Shown in pieces: positions 24,600 through 36,354 of a stretch of DNA of 64,000 bases. The stretch comes from Parelaphostrongylus tenuis (lineage: Eukaryota; Nematoda; Chromadorea; Rhabditida; Metastrongylidae). Both the position numbers and the translations under genes were made by a program. Numbering within the stretch: the stretch's first letter is position 1; the number at the start of each line of letters is the position of its first letter. Where the stretch lies: NCBI GenBank assembly GCA_019055375.1, contig JAHQIW010000241.1, positions 124,001 to 188,000 on the forward strand, read 5' to 3'. Under the pieces are notes generated by a model. The model was not told the DNA's origin, ran no database searches, and saw only the letters and a program-made list of their open reading frames with translations.

Positions 24600-25360
24600 A
24601 GTAACAATTTTCGAGCGTTATCTAGAATGAAACTTATTAAGACTTAGGAATTTATGTTTTAATATCATTTCTATGACATATCGCAATTGAATAATTTTTA
24701 GAGACCTGGTCGTATGGTAAATTAGCGTTTTACTTCACACATAAGAGCTATACATGCTCCAAAAGCATACGAGCATGTAGGTAAATCGTGATGTGTGAAA
24801 TCATAATTGAAAACCCAAAAACTCTTCAAATGGAAAGAAAACCCTTGTTAAGTAGGGAAAATCGTGCGTGGCTTTACGATTCGTGCAGTGAGCAGTGATT
24901 TTTTGCCGTTCCAAACAGCATCATGCTATGCCTCAAGCAACAATTCATATGCAATTGATTCGTAACGTTTATTTGAGAGAATAGTCGGTCTTCACACCAT
25001 ATTTGTCAATTGAAAACGAAATATAATAGTTTTGTGTTTAAATGGCGTGTGCACGTGTTAATATGTTTGTTTGTTTGAACGAGAGAATTGGATTGCCACC
25101 ATTCTATTCCGAAAAGGCTTTCGATTTGCTTTGATAAGTATGTCCCAGATTTTTTTCATTCCTAAATGTGATTCTAGTTATTCTCCTTTCGATCGCTTTT
25201 TATAGACCCGCTCAAGCCACAAGCTCGGAAACAACACAAAGAGTAAAATATATGGTCACTTTAGATAGTAGCAGGAGACATCTTGTTAGTAAAACATCCA
25301 AAGGAGTCCTTTCATTTGTTTCCAATCATCAATGACAGAATTTGTCTAGCCGTTTAATTG
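24600..25360. other. Unassigned AT-rich sequence
   Basis: Nothing recognised. A TTTGTTTGTTTG run lies near 25,065. Confidence 0.35.
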
Positions 25361-25388
25361 AGCTCAGTGAAGACACCTGTCACCTGTA

Positions 25389-27640
25389 TCACCTGTCGTC
25401 CCGTTGATCGCCGAGTGACTCGAGCGGGTACCAGCAACTCTTCCATTTTTCCCTATCGCGTGCAAGAGTAGCCCAGTGGGTCCTCCTTGCTCTAGGAATT
25501 CGCTGAGCATCATATCTTTCTTCCATCGCTTTCGTGAAGAAATCGGACCAACGGGTCAGTGGTCTTCCTTTAGAGCGCTTGACGTCCCGAGGAATCCAGT
25601 CGGTAACGGCTCTCGTCCATCGGTTGTCGTTGAAGCGCATCACGTGTCCGGCCCACCTTATTTTCGATATCCTGGCGTGTAGAACGGCGTCTTTGATTTT
25701 CGATCGTTGACGTAGGTCGGAAGTTCGGATCCTTTGTCTCATTTGCGAAATACGAGACACTCCTAGCATCGACCTTTCGACTGCGCGTTCGATAACGGCA
25801 AGTGATCTTTCATCCTGCTTACGTAGCGACCAGGTTTCTGCTGCATACATTAGGGCAGGGATAATTGTCGAGTCGAAAAGGTGGGCACGGAGTCGGATGT
25901 TCTTTGTCCTCTTCACTACATCTTCGATGCTCTTAAACGTTCCCCAAGCCGCTCGTTTCCTCCTGCTCAACTCTGGGGCTAGGTCGTTCATCATGTTGAT
26001 TTCACGACCTAGATAGATGTAACTGGAGCATTCGGAAATTGTCGTTCCGTTGAGCGTGAATGGGGCATTAGAAACCCATCCGTTCCTCATGAACATTGTT
26101 TTCGTTAGATTCAGTTGAAGACCGATCTTTCCACAGGCGTTATCGAAATCAGTCAACATTCGTTCCGCTTGGCTGATGTTTGGTGTTATGAGAACGATAT
26201 CGTCAGCAAAGCGAAGATGGTTTAATTGTCGACCGTCAATTTTCACTCCCATTTCGTCCCATTCTAATGTTCGCATGACGTTTTGTAGGGTGGCAGTGAA
26301 TAGTTTTGGCGATATTGTATCGCCTTGTCGAACCCCTCTTCTTACGTCAATTGTGATATTGTTGTAGAATGGAGATATTCTGGTCGTGAAATCTTTATAA
26401 AGCTCACGAAGGATCATTATGTACCGAGTAGGGACGCCCTGGTTATCCAGAGCCTCTATAACCGCTTCTGTTTCCACTGAATCAAAGGCTTTTTTCAGAT
26501 CGATGAAAGTGAGACAGAGTGGTTGTTTGTACTCTCGCGAAACTTCAATGAGTCTTGTGATCGTGTGGATGTGGTCCATGGTACTAAATCCTTTTCTGAA
26601 CCCTGCTTGTTCGCATGGCTGTCCTTCGTCCAGTGTTCTGTCAATCCTGTTCAGGATGACTCGAGTAAAGAGTTTATAAACAACGGACAGCAAGCAGATT
26701 GGGCGATAATTGCCTATGTCGTGAAGGTCTCCCTTTTTGAACAACAATACGGTCTTGCTGGTTTTCCATTGAATAGGGACCTTGCATTCTGACAGGTAGC
26801 GAGTGAAGAGCCGAGCCAGGGTGTTGATGAGAACTGGCGGCAGGTTCTTCAGGTGTTCTGGTCTAATCCTGTCTGGACCGGGTGTTGTTCTATTTTTCAC
26901 CGACGATATAGCATGTCGGATTTCGGAAGGAAGGACCGGTGGAACGACATATTCGTCCTCTTTCAATTTATATGACGGTAAGAGAACATGGCTAGCGAAG
27001 AGATCCGAGTAGTACTGGTGGATGATTTTCTCCATAGCCCTTCTGGAAGCTGTAAGTGTCCCGTCAGGGTATCGGAGTGCAATCATCTTGGTCTTATAGT
27101 TGGCGAAGCCTCGCTGGGCTTTGCGAATGCTCTTCCCAGCTTCTGCAGCTTCTGCCATAACTGCTGCTCTTCTCTCTTTAAGGTCTTCTTTTATCGCTTC
27201 TCTGCATCGTTTCGCAAGTTCGGACGTAAGGTTTCGGTTGCCTGCGGCTCGTGCGATTCCACGTTGACGTATCAGCTCGAGTGTCTGCGGAGACAAGCGT
27301 CTCTTCGTGACCTTAGGACTTTCGGCTTTTTTAGCGCCAACGTGAAGATATTCAACGAGTCGACCGTATTCTTCGTCGATGTTGTCGACAACGGTATCTT
27401 CCCAAGAGCCGACTAATGATTTGAATACATCCCAGTTTATGGTAGTTCTGGGACTTCGTTGTTTGAATTTAGCGGCTTTCTCTCCTCTCCTCGAAAATCG
27501 GAACGTTGCGCGAAGGAGGCGATGGTCTGATCCCGTGTAGAACTTGGGAACAACAGCGACGTCGGTCAGGCAAAACCTTCGATTTACTATGATGTGATCT
27601 ATTTCGTTATGGTACTCTCCATTGGGAGACTCCCACGTCC
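25389..27640 (-). CDS. RTE reverse transcriptase (C-terminal part of ORF, after frameshift)
   Basis: The reading frame is open from about 27,640 to the stop at 25,389. It copies element RNA at a nicked target (target-primed reverse transcription). The upstream end of this frame holds the endonuclease C-terminus: [16 protein letters not shown] and GSDHRLLRA, the SDH motif. A lysine/arginine-rich linker follows, then RT blocks in order: TTPGPDRIRPEHLKNLPPVL, NYRPICLLSVVYKLFTRVIL, FIDLKKAFDSVE (first Asp), GVRQGDTISPKLF, HLRFADDIVLI (catalytic Asp pair), LQLNLTKTMFM and YLGREINM. The C-terminal RTE tail has RWAGHVMRFNDNRW and WIPRDVKR. A 635-codon stretch starts at 27,296, but the frame has no stop above it. 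All catalytic residues are present. Confidence 0.92.
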
Positions 27641-28387
27641 ATCGCTGAGAGAGAGAGGCTTTTGGAATTGCGAGTTACCATGGATGGTTTGGGTCGTCAT
27701 GATAAACTCGGATAGCCTCTCACCCTGTTCATTCCATTCTAGTCCGTGGGTCCCTATGTGACGTTCTTCAGACGTTCTTCTAGGTCCAATTTTTGCGTTA
27801 AAATCTCCGACAATGACCTTGAAGAATGTATGATCTTCTCTGAAGAATTTTTCGAGGTCCATATAGAACGCTTCGACTTCGTCTTCGTCATAGCTTGATG
27901 TTGGTGCGTAAGCAACGAAGATGGTCAAAGCCGGCATAGAACCACATCGTTTCAACCGTAATCGTCCGATGCGGGTTGTTAGTTGTTCGAACGAATCAAT
28001 GTTCACGGTCAAATTCGATTTGACGAGGACGCCAACGCCACCGACACCTCTGCGATCGCATGTTCCAAGGAACAGTTCTTCTCCGGTGTCATAGACAGCG
28101 TGAAAAGGATGGCGCCTTCTCGTCTCAGCCAGGCCAATGACGTCGTACCTTATTCTTCTTGCTTGAATCAACAGATCTTCTACAGCGGATTGTTGAGCAA
28201 GGGTTCTCGCATTGTAGGTACAGATCGTCATTTTAGTCCGTTTCGATCTTGGCAGCCTAGTTCGGCCCTGAGATTTTAGCAGCCTCTCCGTACTCGTCCT
28301 ACCTGGCGCTGCCGTACCAGGGGCTCTTTCGGGGTCAGGGGAATGAGGCCCATATTTGTTACTGTTTTTGGCATTTTTGATACCCAA
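27599..28387 (-). CDS. RTE endonuclease (N-terminal part of ORF)
   Basis: 262 codons from ATG at 28,387. After a basic, proline-containing leader comes an AP-type endonuclease: TYNARTL (metal/substrate Asn), [11 protein letters not shown] (catalytic Glu), [26 protein letters not shown] (Tyr block) and [13 protein letters not shown] (catalytic Asp-x-Asn). The last about 20 residues are out of frame: the true continuation, with [10 protein letters not shown], is in the frame of the downstream RT ORF. A single indel near 27,640 therefore split one ORF of about 1,000 codons. The enzyme nicks target DNA to prime reverse transcription. Neighbouring copies show the same order of blocks. Confidence 0.9.
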   Translation of the reverse strand: MGIKNAKNSNKYGPHSPDPERAPGTAAPGRTSTERLLKSQGRTRLPRSKRTKMTICTYNARTLAQQSAVEDLLIQARRIRYDVIGLAETRRRHPFHAVYDTGEELFLGTCDRRGVGGVGVLVKSNLTVNIDSFEQLTTRIGRLRLKRCGSMPALTIFVAYAPTSSYDEDEVEAFYMDLEKFFREDHTFFKVIVGDFNAKIGPRRTSEERHIGTHGLEWNEQGERLSEFIMTTQTIHGNSQFQKPLSLSDGRGSLPMESTITK

Positions 28388-28769
28388 CGTGTAGCTTGCC
28401 AGGCTCTAACGTGGGGGCTGGGTACTCACGAGTAGCTTGCCAGTCTCTCTCGGAGGAGCGGGAGGAGCTTATTTGTTGGAGGCGACTCCTAACCGCCTCC
28501 CATGTACTTCCCAGCCGCTTGATTGCAGGCTTTTGGCCGACTTGACTCGTAGAAATAGAGTTTTGTCAAGTCGGCACTGCAGAAGCAGGGAGCTCGTCCC
28601 CTGAATCCACCTGCGTCTCTGGGAAGCACACGGTCGCTTTTGGTTCGCGTTTTATTCCCCTATCCACCACCTGGGGACGCGCCACGTGCCCTCGCGACTA
28701 ACCGGGCGGGATCCCTCAAAGAGGGAGGTCCGTGGAGTGAATCGCTCGCTGTTGTAGTGAAGACACAGT

Positions 28770-29105
28770 TTACAGTAAATCACAAGATGACGTTTATTTC
28801 TTATTAAAAAGCCTTTTCCTCAGTTTTACTTAGAGTTTAGTAATTTTAACGCTTTGAAGAGAGCTACATGTTGCATTTGCTCTGAACGTTTTTTACCGGA
28901 GTCATTTTGAGTCTTAAGCACTAAAGTGCTTTTCGCAGCGGGGACAAGTTGTGGCGAATTCAATATTAGCTTTGACATTATGTCCTGTAACACTGAGTGC
29001 AGCAAGAATCAGTGAGTATTTTTCAATCGACATCGTTAGTAAGACTGTTACTAGGAATAACCTGAGAAAAGGTGAAATGTACGTAACAAGATTCCGCAGA
29101 AAGAG
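28770..29105. other. Unassigned sequence after RTE
   Basis: Nothing convincing. The reverse ORF at 28,914-29,234 runs into the ribozyme repeat and lacks a domain. Confidence 0.3.
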
Positions 29106-29109
29106 TAAA

Positions 29110-29640
29110 ATTTTGAATGACTCATAGAACTTAGAAAGCCTTATAGTCATTTTTGAGCCATGCATGAGGTCTTTTATGAGAATTCGAAGATTGCCGATGC
29201 ACATATTGCGGACCTTGAGCTTCGTGAGTTGCACGTTGAATCTTCGTTCAGCCAGTTCCTTAGTGATCTACCCTTTATAGAAGAGTCAACACCGAGCGTT
29301 CTAACGAGTCGTCAGATGATAAAATTAATGCACAGGCAGTGTTGCACACTCAATCGCTATTAGCTGATAATCGTAAAATTTTTCCCCTTCGTTGATTTTA
29401 TCACCTATTGGAATGTGTAGAATGTTCCTTGTCGACTCCTCTATGTAAGGAAAACTTTTCCGAGGAACTGGCTGAACGAAAAGGCGCCGTGCAGCTGACG
29501 AGTCTGGAAGACCGAAACGCGTGCATTATACTGTATATGTGCTTATAGCAGACCTTATCCATGGCTCAAAATAATAGTAAGGCATACTGAAATTGGAGCG
29601 AGGTTTCCAGAAACACTCAAAACGAATGTCATGACTTAAA
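29110..29640. repeat. Hammerhead repeat, inverted pair 1 (diverged)
   Basis: A minus-oriented half (29,110-29,300) and a plus-oriented half (29,400-29,640) mirror each other. The minus strand reads GGAACTGGCTGAACGAAGAT (complement near 29,250) and the plus strand reads GGAACTGGCTGAACGAAAAG at 29,464. Both continue through a hammerhead zone, then ATGGCTCAAAA and an AGTAAGGC/TATAAGGC end. The plus-half ribozyme is at 29,490-29,535. This is the most diverged member of the family described at 55,150-56,090. Confidence 0.7.
29490..29535 (+). ncRNA. Hammerhead-like motif in repeat pair 1
   Basis: Core CTGACGA, then a stem II GTCT/AGAC around GGA with one extra C, then GAAACGCGT. Stem I is no longer well paired. 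Stem II differs in sequence from the GATC/GATC of the palindrome copies yet still pairs. Confidence 0.55.
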
Positions 29641-29649
29641 AGGTATTCA

Positions 29650-30095
29650 AATCAAGAAACTCGGCTAATAAGCAAATAACGATGATGATTACAATACGAG
29701 CAAAGAACTTGTAAGTTCTAAATAAGATCGTCAATCTTATGATGATTACAAAGTAAACGGCAGCCATTTTTTAGAAAATTTGTAGTGGCAGGTATGTAAG
29801 AGAAATGTCGAGTGCCATTTTCTCACATGCCGACAGATTTCTGTTTGAGCAAAATATTCCATTCGAAGAATAGGTCGACCGTGTCGGCTGGGTAGCAGTT
29901 TGAATAAAGATTGTGGTCCTCAGAACCAATAAGTTGATGAAACGTAACTGTGATTTTTACAAAGTTGAAATGCGCCGTTTGATAGTGGAATGTATTCTCA
30001 AATAAATATGGCCATGTTAAATATATTTTTGATGCTACTCATTTATCTTTTTATGTTTAGTTCTAATAACTTATTTTTATTTGATGTTCAGTTTA
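29650..30095. other. Unassigned AT-rich sequence
   Basis: Nothing recognised. Confidence 0.3.
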
Positions 30096-30104
30096 GGCTA
30101 TGGA

Positions 30105-30180
30105 AAGGACGCCAGCTGGTGCAAAGCACCATTAGGTGCTGCGGCAATTTTTAATGATTTGATTTGATTTATCGAAAATT
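30105..30180 (+). repeat. Hairpin plus GATTT-repeat tail (possible retroposon 3' end)
   Basis: AGCACCATTAGGTGCT near 30,126 forms a six-base-pair hairpin. It is followed by GCGGCAATTTTTAAT and a GATTTGATTTGATTT run. A small stem-loop followed by a short-unit tail is typical of the 3' end of a SINE or LINE partner. No second copy occurs in the window. Confidence 0.35.
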
Positions 30181-30184
30181 AAAA

Positions 30185-31595
30185 CTAGTCTGCCTTTGGT
30201 TTCTCTTAGAAGAATAATATGTGGTCTCACTGTTCGTTTAACAACACCTAACATTTGTTCACCTCTTGTTGCAAATTGTCAAGCAATCATCTGTATGTCT
30301 ACAATAGACCAATAGCCGGAGGTCGACTAGTAGTAACATTGTATATAAAGGCGGTGACAAAATTCAGTTTCAGCGCTGTGCCATATCCGATTGCTAGTCC
30401 TCTTATTTCTGCGTAATATTTCACCGATCATTTGTTGATTATGAAATGTAGGCATTCTCATTAATAAGGCAGGAATTTATTCAATAAATCCAGTAAATAA
30501 AAATAAAAGAATTCATCAAATAAATCAATATTGATAGAGCAAAGAAAAACCATTTACAAAAATTCTAAGAAGCAAAACACAGGCCGGTAACGTGTCTGAG
30601 AAGTCATACTCACCATCTTTAGAAGCATGGCTCTCCCTGTTAAGAGCTCTCGCTTTTAGGATTAGTAGTCACCATATTTTTCTTGTCATCAACAATCCCT
30701 TACTACTCGAGACAAAATACGAAAGATTAGCTTCCGCAACAATTCTCGACATCGACTATCTATTAATCTCGGGAACTTCAGTAATTTCTTTCTTGAACCA
30801 TATATGAGGTGTTATATTAGTATTTACTCAGACAGCTGGCATTTCGGCTGTCTTCTTCACTGCCTGGAAAGTCAGGCTTCTCCAACCGGATTATTCAAGT
30901 GGAGACCACCGGGCACAGGTTACATGAACTCATAATGCACCTCACGCACCGAAGTAGCACTCTTTATCTACTGATTGATATCACGAGTGATTACGATTTC
31001 TGTTGTCGTGTTCACGTCCAACTAAAATAGTGTCGAAAAATCGCCTAACTAATGGCAGAGCACCACACTGGGTCAAAAAGGATTAACGGGTTTTCAAGGT
31101 AATAAGTTCGTCGAGAATAGAATCTGGCATGAACGACAATGAACATCCAACTTCGAGCTCAGTACTTTGGCTCGGAGATTGCTCTTCCTCAAATTAAACG
31201 TCTAACGTATCATACAACATTAGAAGCGTGAAAGGTTATTTATCTGGCATTATTGAAGCATCAGTATGCTGAAACAACATTTCTTCCAAATAGGAATTGT
31301 TTATTGATTCGCGACATAATAAGAAGCAGAATAAGAATAGAAACAGTCGACCTTATGGATATTAAGGAGCATTCAGTGGTTCCATCATTACAATTCATCG
31401 TCGCTTCATGAATTATCATACTTTTTGCTTCTAACTACATTTTTTCCTATTGTCATGGTGTACGTCTGATTCATAATAATTAACAACCACACTTGGGTTT
31501 TTTCAATATGAATAATTATTTTGTACCGAAATAAAAGGTTACAGAAAAAGTTCTCCGCATTTTTTAAGATTCATAGAGAAACTTAACTTGTGAAC
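30185..31595. other. Unassigned sequence with a TATA-like site
   Basis: TATATAAAGGCGG near 30,342 is a good TATA match, but no credible ORF follows. The 71-codon ORF at 30,592-30,807 is not supported. At 30,828-30,872 a minus-strand hairpin AGACAGC...GCTGTCT encloses CCGAAATGCC, faintly like the minimal hammerhead elements. Confidence 0.3.
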
Positions 31596-31599
31596 CAAT

Positions 31600-32590
31600 T
31601 AGATTCAACAAATGACACATTAATAATCATAGTAGTCTCCTTCCGAATCAAGATGTTTCGGTCTTGAACTAACACTGATTTGTACGAACATCGCAAACTC
31701 CGTCATCACGCGCCATAGAAGCGTTCACACTCAATTTGTAATCAAAATGGAGGAGCAGACGATTTTCTTTCCTGGACAGTTCCAGTCTGAAGGCTGTGTA
31801 GACAAATGTCATATCGTTCGACGCGCAAGGAGACAAGCTTTCCGATGCGCCAAATTTGCACAGAATAGATGTGTAAAAATCACTCTCTCAAGCAATACGA
31901 CAGAGCTTTTCTACAACCCACTAATTTGGATTCTATTGCCTTACATAATGATATGCTATTTTTGTTAGATACAGGCACATCTAGGCAAAAAAGCATTAGT
32001 AATTCGATGCTAAACAGTGCATATGATACTAGCTTAGCGCTAACTTTCAATAATTCTCAAATTTTTAGTGTAATGAAGAAATTTGGCCTACATAAGATTA
32101 TAGAACAGGTTTCCTCTTACCATTCTGCAAGCATTCGTTTCTATACAACAACTTATACCTTATTTTGAACATTATTCGCCGTCATAAACCTTTGTACTGG
32201 AAATACCCCCTTATTCTGCGTGTTCTACGTTTATTTATTTGGTTGCCCTTAATGTGGTCCCTGTATCCTCCTCAATATCCAAAGTCTTGAAATAACCTCA
32301 ATATGACCAACTGTTGCAAGGTGTGGCTGGGAGTTTTATGACTGTTGACAATCCTTTGAGACCACTTTTCCTTAGGCACGTTTCAATAGCTCCACTAACT
32401 TTGTTTGATATAAAAGGTAATTTAGAAGCGATTTCATTCAAATGCGGAGTATTGTTTTTGGTCCTAAACTTACCACTTGAACTAACCAGAAAGGCTGAAG
32501 TTTCGTAACCATTGAAAATATTTATCGCTCTAAGTTTAGCAATTGTTCCCTTTCCTCTTCTTCGTGCACTCATTTCTAGCCGTCCCTACA
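31600..32590 (-). mobile_element. Probable Tc1/mariner-superfamily relic
   Basis: About 1 kb, the right size for a Tc1-like transposase. On the minus strand an initial 91-codon ORF (32,298-32,573) has a basic start and LNEIASKLPFISNKVSGAIE, resembling the helix-turn-helix of Tc1-like transposases. After several frame breaks, the distal end reads TLLWRVMTEFA and SSRPKHLDSE, resembling the block just after the last catalytic Asp (LD..LW..ME, then PH..LDSLK). No TIRs were identified and no catalytic Asp can be confirmed. Moderate to low certainty. Confidence 0.4.
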
Positions 32591-32599
32591 TGATTTTGA

Positions 32600-33000
32600 A
32601 AAGTATTCTTGTGACAAGTCAAAAGTACAACAGATTGACTATCGGGAGGATGGTCGGGTATTTGCACAAAATTCCTAAAGGGATGACATGATTCTCAAAA
32701 ACTTTCTGAATCGAGTAAAGCCCGCTGGGTTACTCCTGCAAGTTATTGGGTGGAACGAAATCTTACACGAACTAACGCGTTTCACTTGCCTATCATTGAG
32801 ACGGTGGGTGGAAGTGGTGATGGTTGAGATCATTCTTACTTTATTCATCGATATATTGGGATTTTGTGATTCCATCAAGAAATCGAATAAATGATATACT
32901 GTGATAGGCCACATAATTACTAGAAAAGAATGCCAGTGTTTATTTGCTTACTGTTCTTTTTTCGCGCTAGAGTATCACGTGAAATACCATCACAGGGATG
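32600..33000. other. Unassigned sequence
   Basis: Overlapping short ORFs on both strands (32,675-32,914) without domains. Confidence 0.3.
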
Positions 33001-33004
33001 CTAA

Positions 33005-33110
33005 GGTATTACTGAATCTCAAAACCTAAGTGCACTTCTTAGCTGCGACTATCTTTTCCGTGAGCTCACGTGTTACCCGCTGCGCTATCGGGACACTTGC
33101 TCTGTTTTAG
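33005..33110 (-). repeat. tRNA-like repeat, paralogous to 52,560-52,690
   Basis: The minus strand reads CCGATAGCGCAGCGGGTAAC (complement near 33,080), a good box A, followed by GGTTTTGAGATTC as a poor box B. The flanks also match 52,600-52,760 (ACTTGCTCTG...GAATAGCTGAGAGAA versus ACTTGTTCTG...AATAGCCGAGAGAA). It may be a SINE or part of the duplicated receptor flank. Confidence 0.5.
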
Positions 33111-33539
33111 TCCGAAAAGAATAGCTGAGAGAAAGGCAGAAAAATGGTCGTAACTCTAGACAACGTTCTACATAACATAACGGATGTTGTCTACCTCTCT
33201 CCACGTGTTAATCATTAACTTGAACATTTCAATCAAATATTCTCATGCACTCTGCTTTCGTAAGTTGTACGCTCTGCGCTGCGAAAGATGATTGCACTTT
33301 TGACTCTCTTCACTTCGAGTGCGTAAACAACTCGCGACTGTCAGAAGACCTGTCCTTGTACTTTTGGATTACTCACGTAAATAGACTTATTTTGACATTT
33401 AACCTCTTCACACAACAGTGATGTATGCTATATAATCTCAATCTGGAATCTCCATCCTCTAACTTTGTCTTATACTAACCTTGAACCCACTCATTAGCGA
33501 AGTGAAGATATGCGGCCGGAAGTTGTAGTCAGGCTCGGT

Positions 33540-33542
<3 letters not shown>

Positions 33543-33613
<71 letters not shown>
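33543..33613. repeat. Microsatellite (CT)n then (TA)n
   Basis: A pure CT dinucleotide run at 33,543-33,579 is followed, after a short CAT spacer, by a TA run to 33,613. No other microsatellite of this length is in the window. Confidence 0.97.
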
Positions 33614-33615
<2 letters not shown>

Positions 33616-33799
33616 GCATTGGTGTATTGTATTGTTAGGTAAACGATGATCCAAATACGAGGAGTTCGATACAGAAACATTTATTAGAAGTCCCGCGTGG
33701 CCAAATCAACTCAAATAACAGACTATTCATTAACTTCTTCTGCTACAGTGATCGCGTGATGAGCAAATGAATCGCAAAAAAGGATAATTGTGAGTTTGA

Positions 33800-34450
33800 C
33801 AATATTTCACGTTATGAGTTTTGCTCGTACTTCCGCATTTTCGTAGTTATGATACACTTCCATATGCCGACCACAGTGGGTTTGGTATGTCAACTATAGT
33901 GCTGGCGACAGGATGGCAATAGTGTTTGTAATTCCACAACCGACTATCTATTAACCATTTCATGGTTCAACAGTTAATAATGGCTATGACATCTCATCTA
34001 CAAGTGTATATTGTTCTCAACTTAACAAATGCTCAAGGCTTCGCAGACTTATCGTTCTTTGCCTGGAAAAGAGAAACTGCCCTGTTTAAGCTTCTGACGA
34101 CTTTACTCATTCTTAAGTCTGTAAAATTAACGGTGTTGCATATATGGGTTACGGCTAAATTCTTCAAGGATCAAAAAGCTCCCTTATTAAACATTTTTAA
34201 CTCAAAAACTCTATGTGCCCACATTATTAATAGATTCAAAAACACTATCAATATCTGACAGACAAAACTCAGACTTCTCTCTCTCGTCGCTGGTGTGAAT
34301 TTCTGCAAGCCGCATAATCACCTTATTGTGAATTTTGGAGCAAAGGTTTACCGTAACTTCCACATCAAGGATTGATGGTATTGGTCATTATTGTCTATAG
34401 AGATATTTCCGATTTTGAAGAGTTTGAGTGACTTTAGGGAAGTCCTATGA
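33800..34450. repeat. Duplicated 3' flank of chemoreceptor locus (copy B)
   Basis: Collinear with 52,760-53,655: GAGTTTTGCTCGTACTTCCG versus GAGTTTTGTTAGTACCTCCG, TATTGTTCTCAACTTA in both, ATCGTTCTTTGCCTG versus ATCGTTCATTGCCTG, and GTGAATTTCTGCA in both. The 98-codon ORF at 33,962-34,258 is not conserved as protein in the other copy, so I do not call it a gene. Confidence 0.65.
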
Positions 34451-34726
34451 GGGAGTCATGAAGGATTAGTACGGGTCGTACGAACTTATAGCAAATTTGT
34501 CAGCTGCTAATTCAAGAGTTATGGCGCCTAATCAGATTCATGTTCTAATTTTAGTATGGTCATTTCTCACAGTATGCTACATACAGCGATACACCTTTCT
34601 CACAAAAGTGCTAAGAAGGCAGGATTTCTGTACATTAAGCAAACTGTCTAATTGTTTTGTATTAGACTTTCAAAACATACGAATCATTAACCGAATAATC
34701 AGATATGGTATGAAATGGCAAATCTA

Positions 34727-34762
34727 GGCTCTGACGAGGGCGAGGTCGCCGGAATGTTAGCT
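34727..34762 (+). ncRNA. Minimal hammerhead-ribozyme motif (copy 2)
   Basis: Stem I GGCT pairs with AGCT (three pairs plus a wobble). Core CTGACGA is at 34,731-34,737. Stem II GGCG/CGCC encloses AGGT. The second core is GGAAT in place of GAAAC, then GTT. Architecture and stem II match the motif at 47,340-47,375. The altered GAAA suggests this copy is inactive. Confidence 0.45.
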
Positions 34763-35879
34763 ATCATATTCTAGAAAGCAAAACCAGTCTCGTGCAAGCT
34801 TCATCTAAAGAAAAGGATAGTTCTCGGCTACTAATATAATTCATTATTTCACCCATCTACAAGCTACCAATAAAACTCTCAGGGTTACTCTTACGTAAGT
34901 TTTCCATTGTATTTAATATGTAAAGATAGGTTATCACAAAAGATCCAGAATTTTATTTTCTAGAAAAATGATCAATGTTAAGGGCCGTTGAGCTGCCAAG
35001 CCTTACCAATGGTCTCCTCATAGTTTCGAGTACCAACTCTACCTCGACTTTCCATCATCACAATTGATCGGATGTTAGCATCTCTATTTATTCGATAGTG
35101 CTTCAACGACGTTACGAGTAAATTGGTGAGAGGAATCTGAAGATTGAGGGTAACTGAATTAGACTCGTTTCGAGTGAAAGCGAGTATTTTGTCTACATTT
35201 CTTTGCTAAATAAAATCTCTTACGACACAAATTTTGCGAGCAGCAGGGTACAATTTTTTGTTATATCTAAATAGCACAGGACCAAACAGTTGAAATGAAA
35301 TACCACTTGTTGCATACATAACGATGATAGCCCTGAAACATGTTGTAATATTAGGCATAATTGTCAATGTTCCACATCAAATTGTTAGTCAAAGTATGGC
35401 AATTACAGGAAATTTGTGCATCAACATTTGCGAAAACGCAAATCAAAGTTATAAGTTGCTCAAGTGCAATTTTGAGAAGGAAACCTATCGAAGTTAATCA
35501 GATCGGTTTTACATTTCGATAATCACTTAGATTCGTCGCCGGGTCAAGAAAAATCCTAAGGTTGTCGTAGGGGAAAGCCAGCTACTTCAGTGTAGCAATT
35601 TCAACTTGTGAAAAGCTTTTTGGTTCATTTCTGTCGCAGTTATCACATCTTCCAAGGGTGAATACCACTTATACATATATGTTGTGGAGAAATTGAAGAC
35701 TGACACATGAACAATGGCGATGGAAGTAACGAACTGAGTGGTGACGACGTTCTCGCGTGTTTGATAACGGGTCGTAAGCGTGGCTGTGTTTCTGAAATTA
35801 CGTTATATTTCATTTTCTTTTGATATTCTTGGATCTGCAATCCCTTTAGCATTGATATCAACTTTTTAAAAGATAATAA

Positions 35880-36080
35880 GAGTGCATGCGGCCCAGTGGC
35901 TAGAGGTGCTCTGCGTCGCACACAAAGTCGATGGTTCAAACTCGCGCTCACGGTTGACCATGTCTTACATTCCTTCGGAGTCAGTGAGTTGGTACCAGAA
36001 TCGCCTGGGAGGATAAGTGGTATTGATTTGATACATCGGTAGGCCAGCACGATTCATTGCAAGGCCCAAATATGACTTAA
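35880..36080 (+). repeat. tRNA-derived SINE, copy 2
   Basis: Box A-like CCAGTGGCTAGAGGTGCT at 35,893 and box B-like GATGGTTCAAACTCGCGCTC at 35,930 stand about 30 bp apart. Then follow TCGGAGTCAGTGAGTTGGTA, CAGAATCGCCTGGGAGGATA and ACATCGGTAGGC. It shares its order with 9,590-9,785 (minus). It lies in a large intron of locus B. Confidence 0.7.
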
Positions 36081-36354
36081 TAATATCAAATGAAGCTAAA
36101 AATAGAACACAAATGTAAGGTACTTTTATCACGTGTTGATCAACGCCCAAAACTTTGTCCTTTATCCTTTTACTAAAATTAACAAAATGCGAATGACAGA
36201 TAGACGCCTAAAGCTGTAGTTCATGAAGTGCTGGTAGTTTAATGAAGCACTCACTTTCTCATGATAATCAATTTTCTTCATTTTTGTTTTATCATCTCAC
36301 TGCACAATGTATCAATAGGTAATGTTAAGAAACTGAATATTAAATAACTAAATA

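Larger units (their letters stand above)
25377..28755 (-). mobile_element. RTE-clade non-LTR retrotransposon, best-preserved copy
   Basis: A 3.38-kb element flanked by the direct repeat AGTGAAGACAC at 25,366-25,376 and 28,756-28,766, the target-site duplication. It encodes an apurinic-type endonuclease followed by a reverse transcriptase in one long ORF, the plan of the RTE clade (C. elegans RTE-1 is of similar size). The 3' end is a short CACCTGT/ATCACCTGT repeat rather than poly(A), as RTE elements often have. The 5' UTR (about 28,390-28,755) is relatively GC-rich. Only one frameshift, near 27,640, separates the endonuclease and RT reading frames, so this is a young copy. Other copies are at 0.4, 7.1, 16.7, 38.9 and 58.5 kb. 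Confidence 0.93.

Noticed and set aside
25476..28279. Several plus-strand ORFs of 60-142 codons opposite the RTE
   Set aside because: They are shadows of the minus-strand endonuclease/RT ORF and recur only where the RTE recurs.
30342..30355. TATATAAAGGCGG as a gene promoter
   Set aside because: A good TATA match, but no ORF or exon follows, and such matches are common in AT-rich DNA.
30828..30872. Hammerhead-like GTGAAGAAGACAGCCGAAAT on the minus strand
   Set aside because: There is no stem II between the two cores; the visible hairpin pairs different segments. Kept only as a note in the feature for that stretch.
31747..32168. Two overlapping forward ORFs (73 and 99 codons)
   Set aside because: They overlap in different frames, lack domains and lie antisense to a probable Tc1/mariner relic.
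33543..33613. CRISPR-like or regulatory array
   Set aside because: A simple CT and TA dinucleotide microsatellite. No CRISPR-type repeat-spacer pattern exists anywhere in the window.
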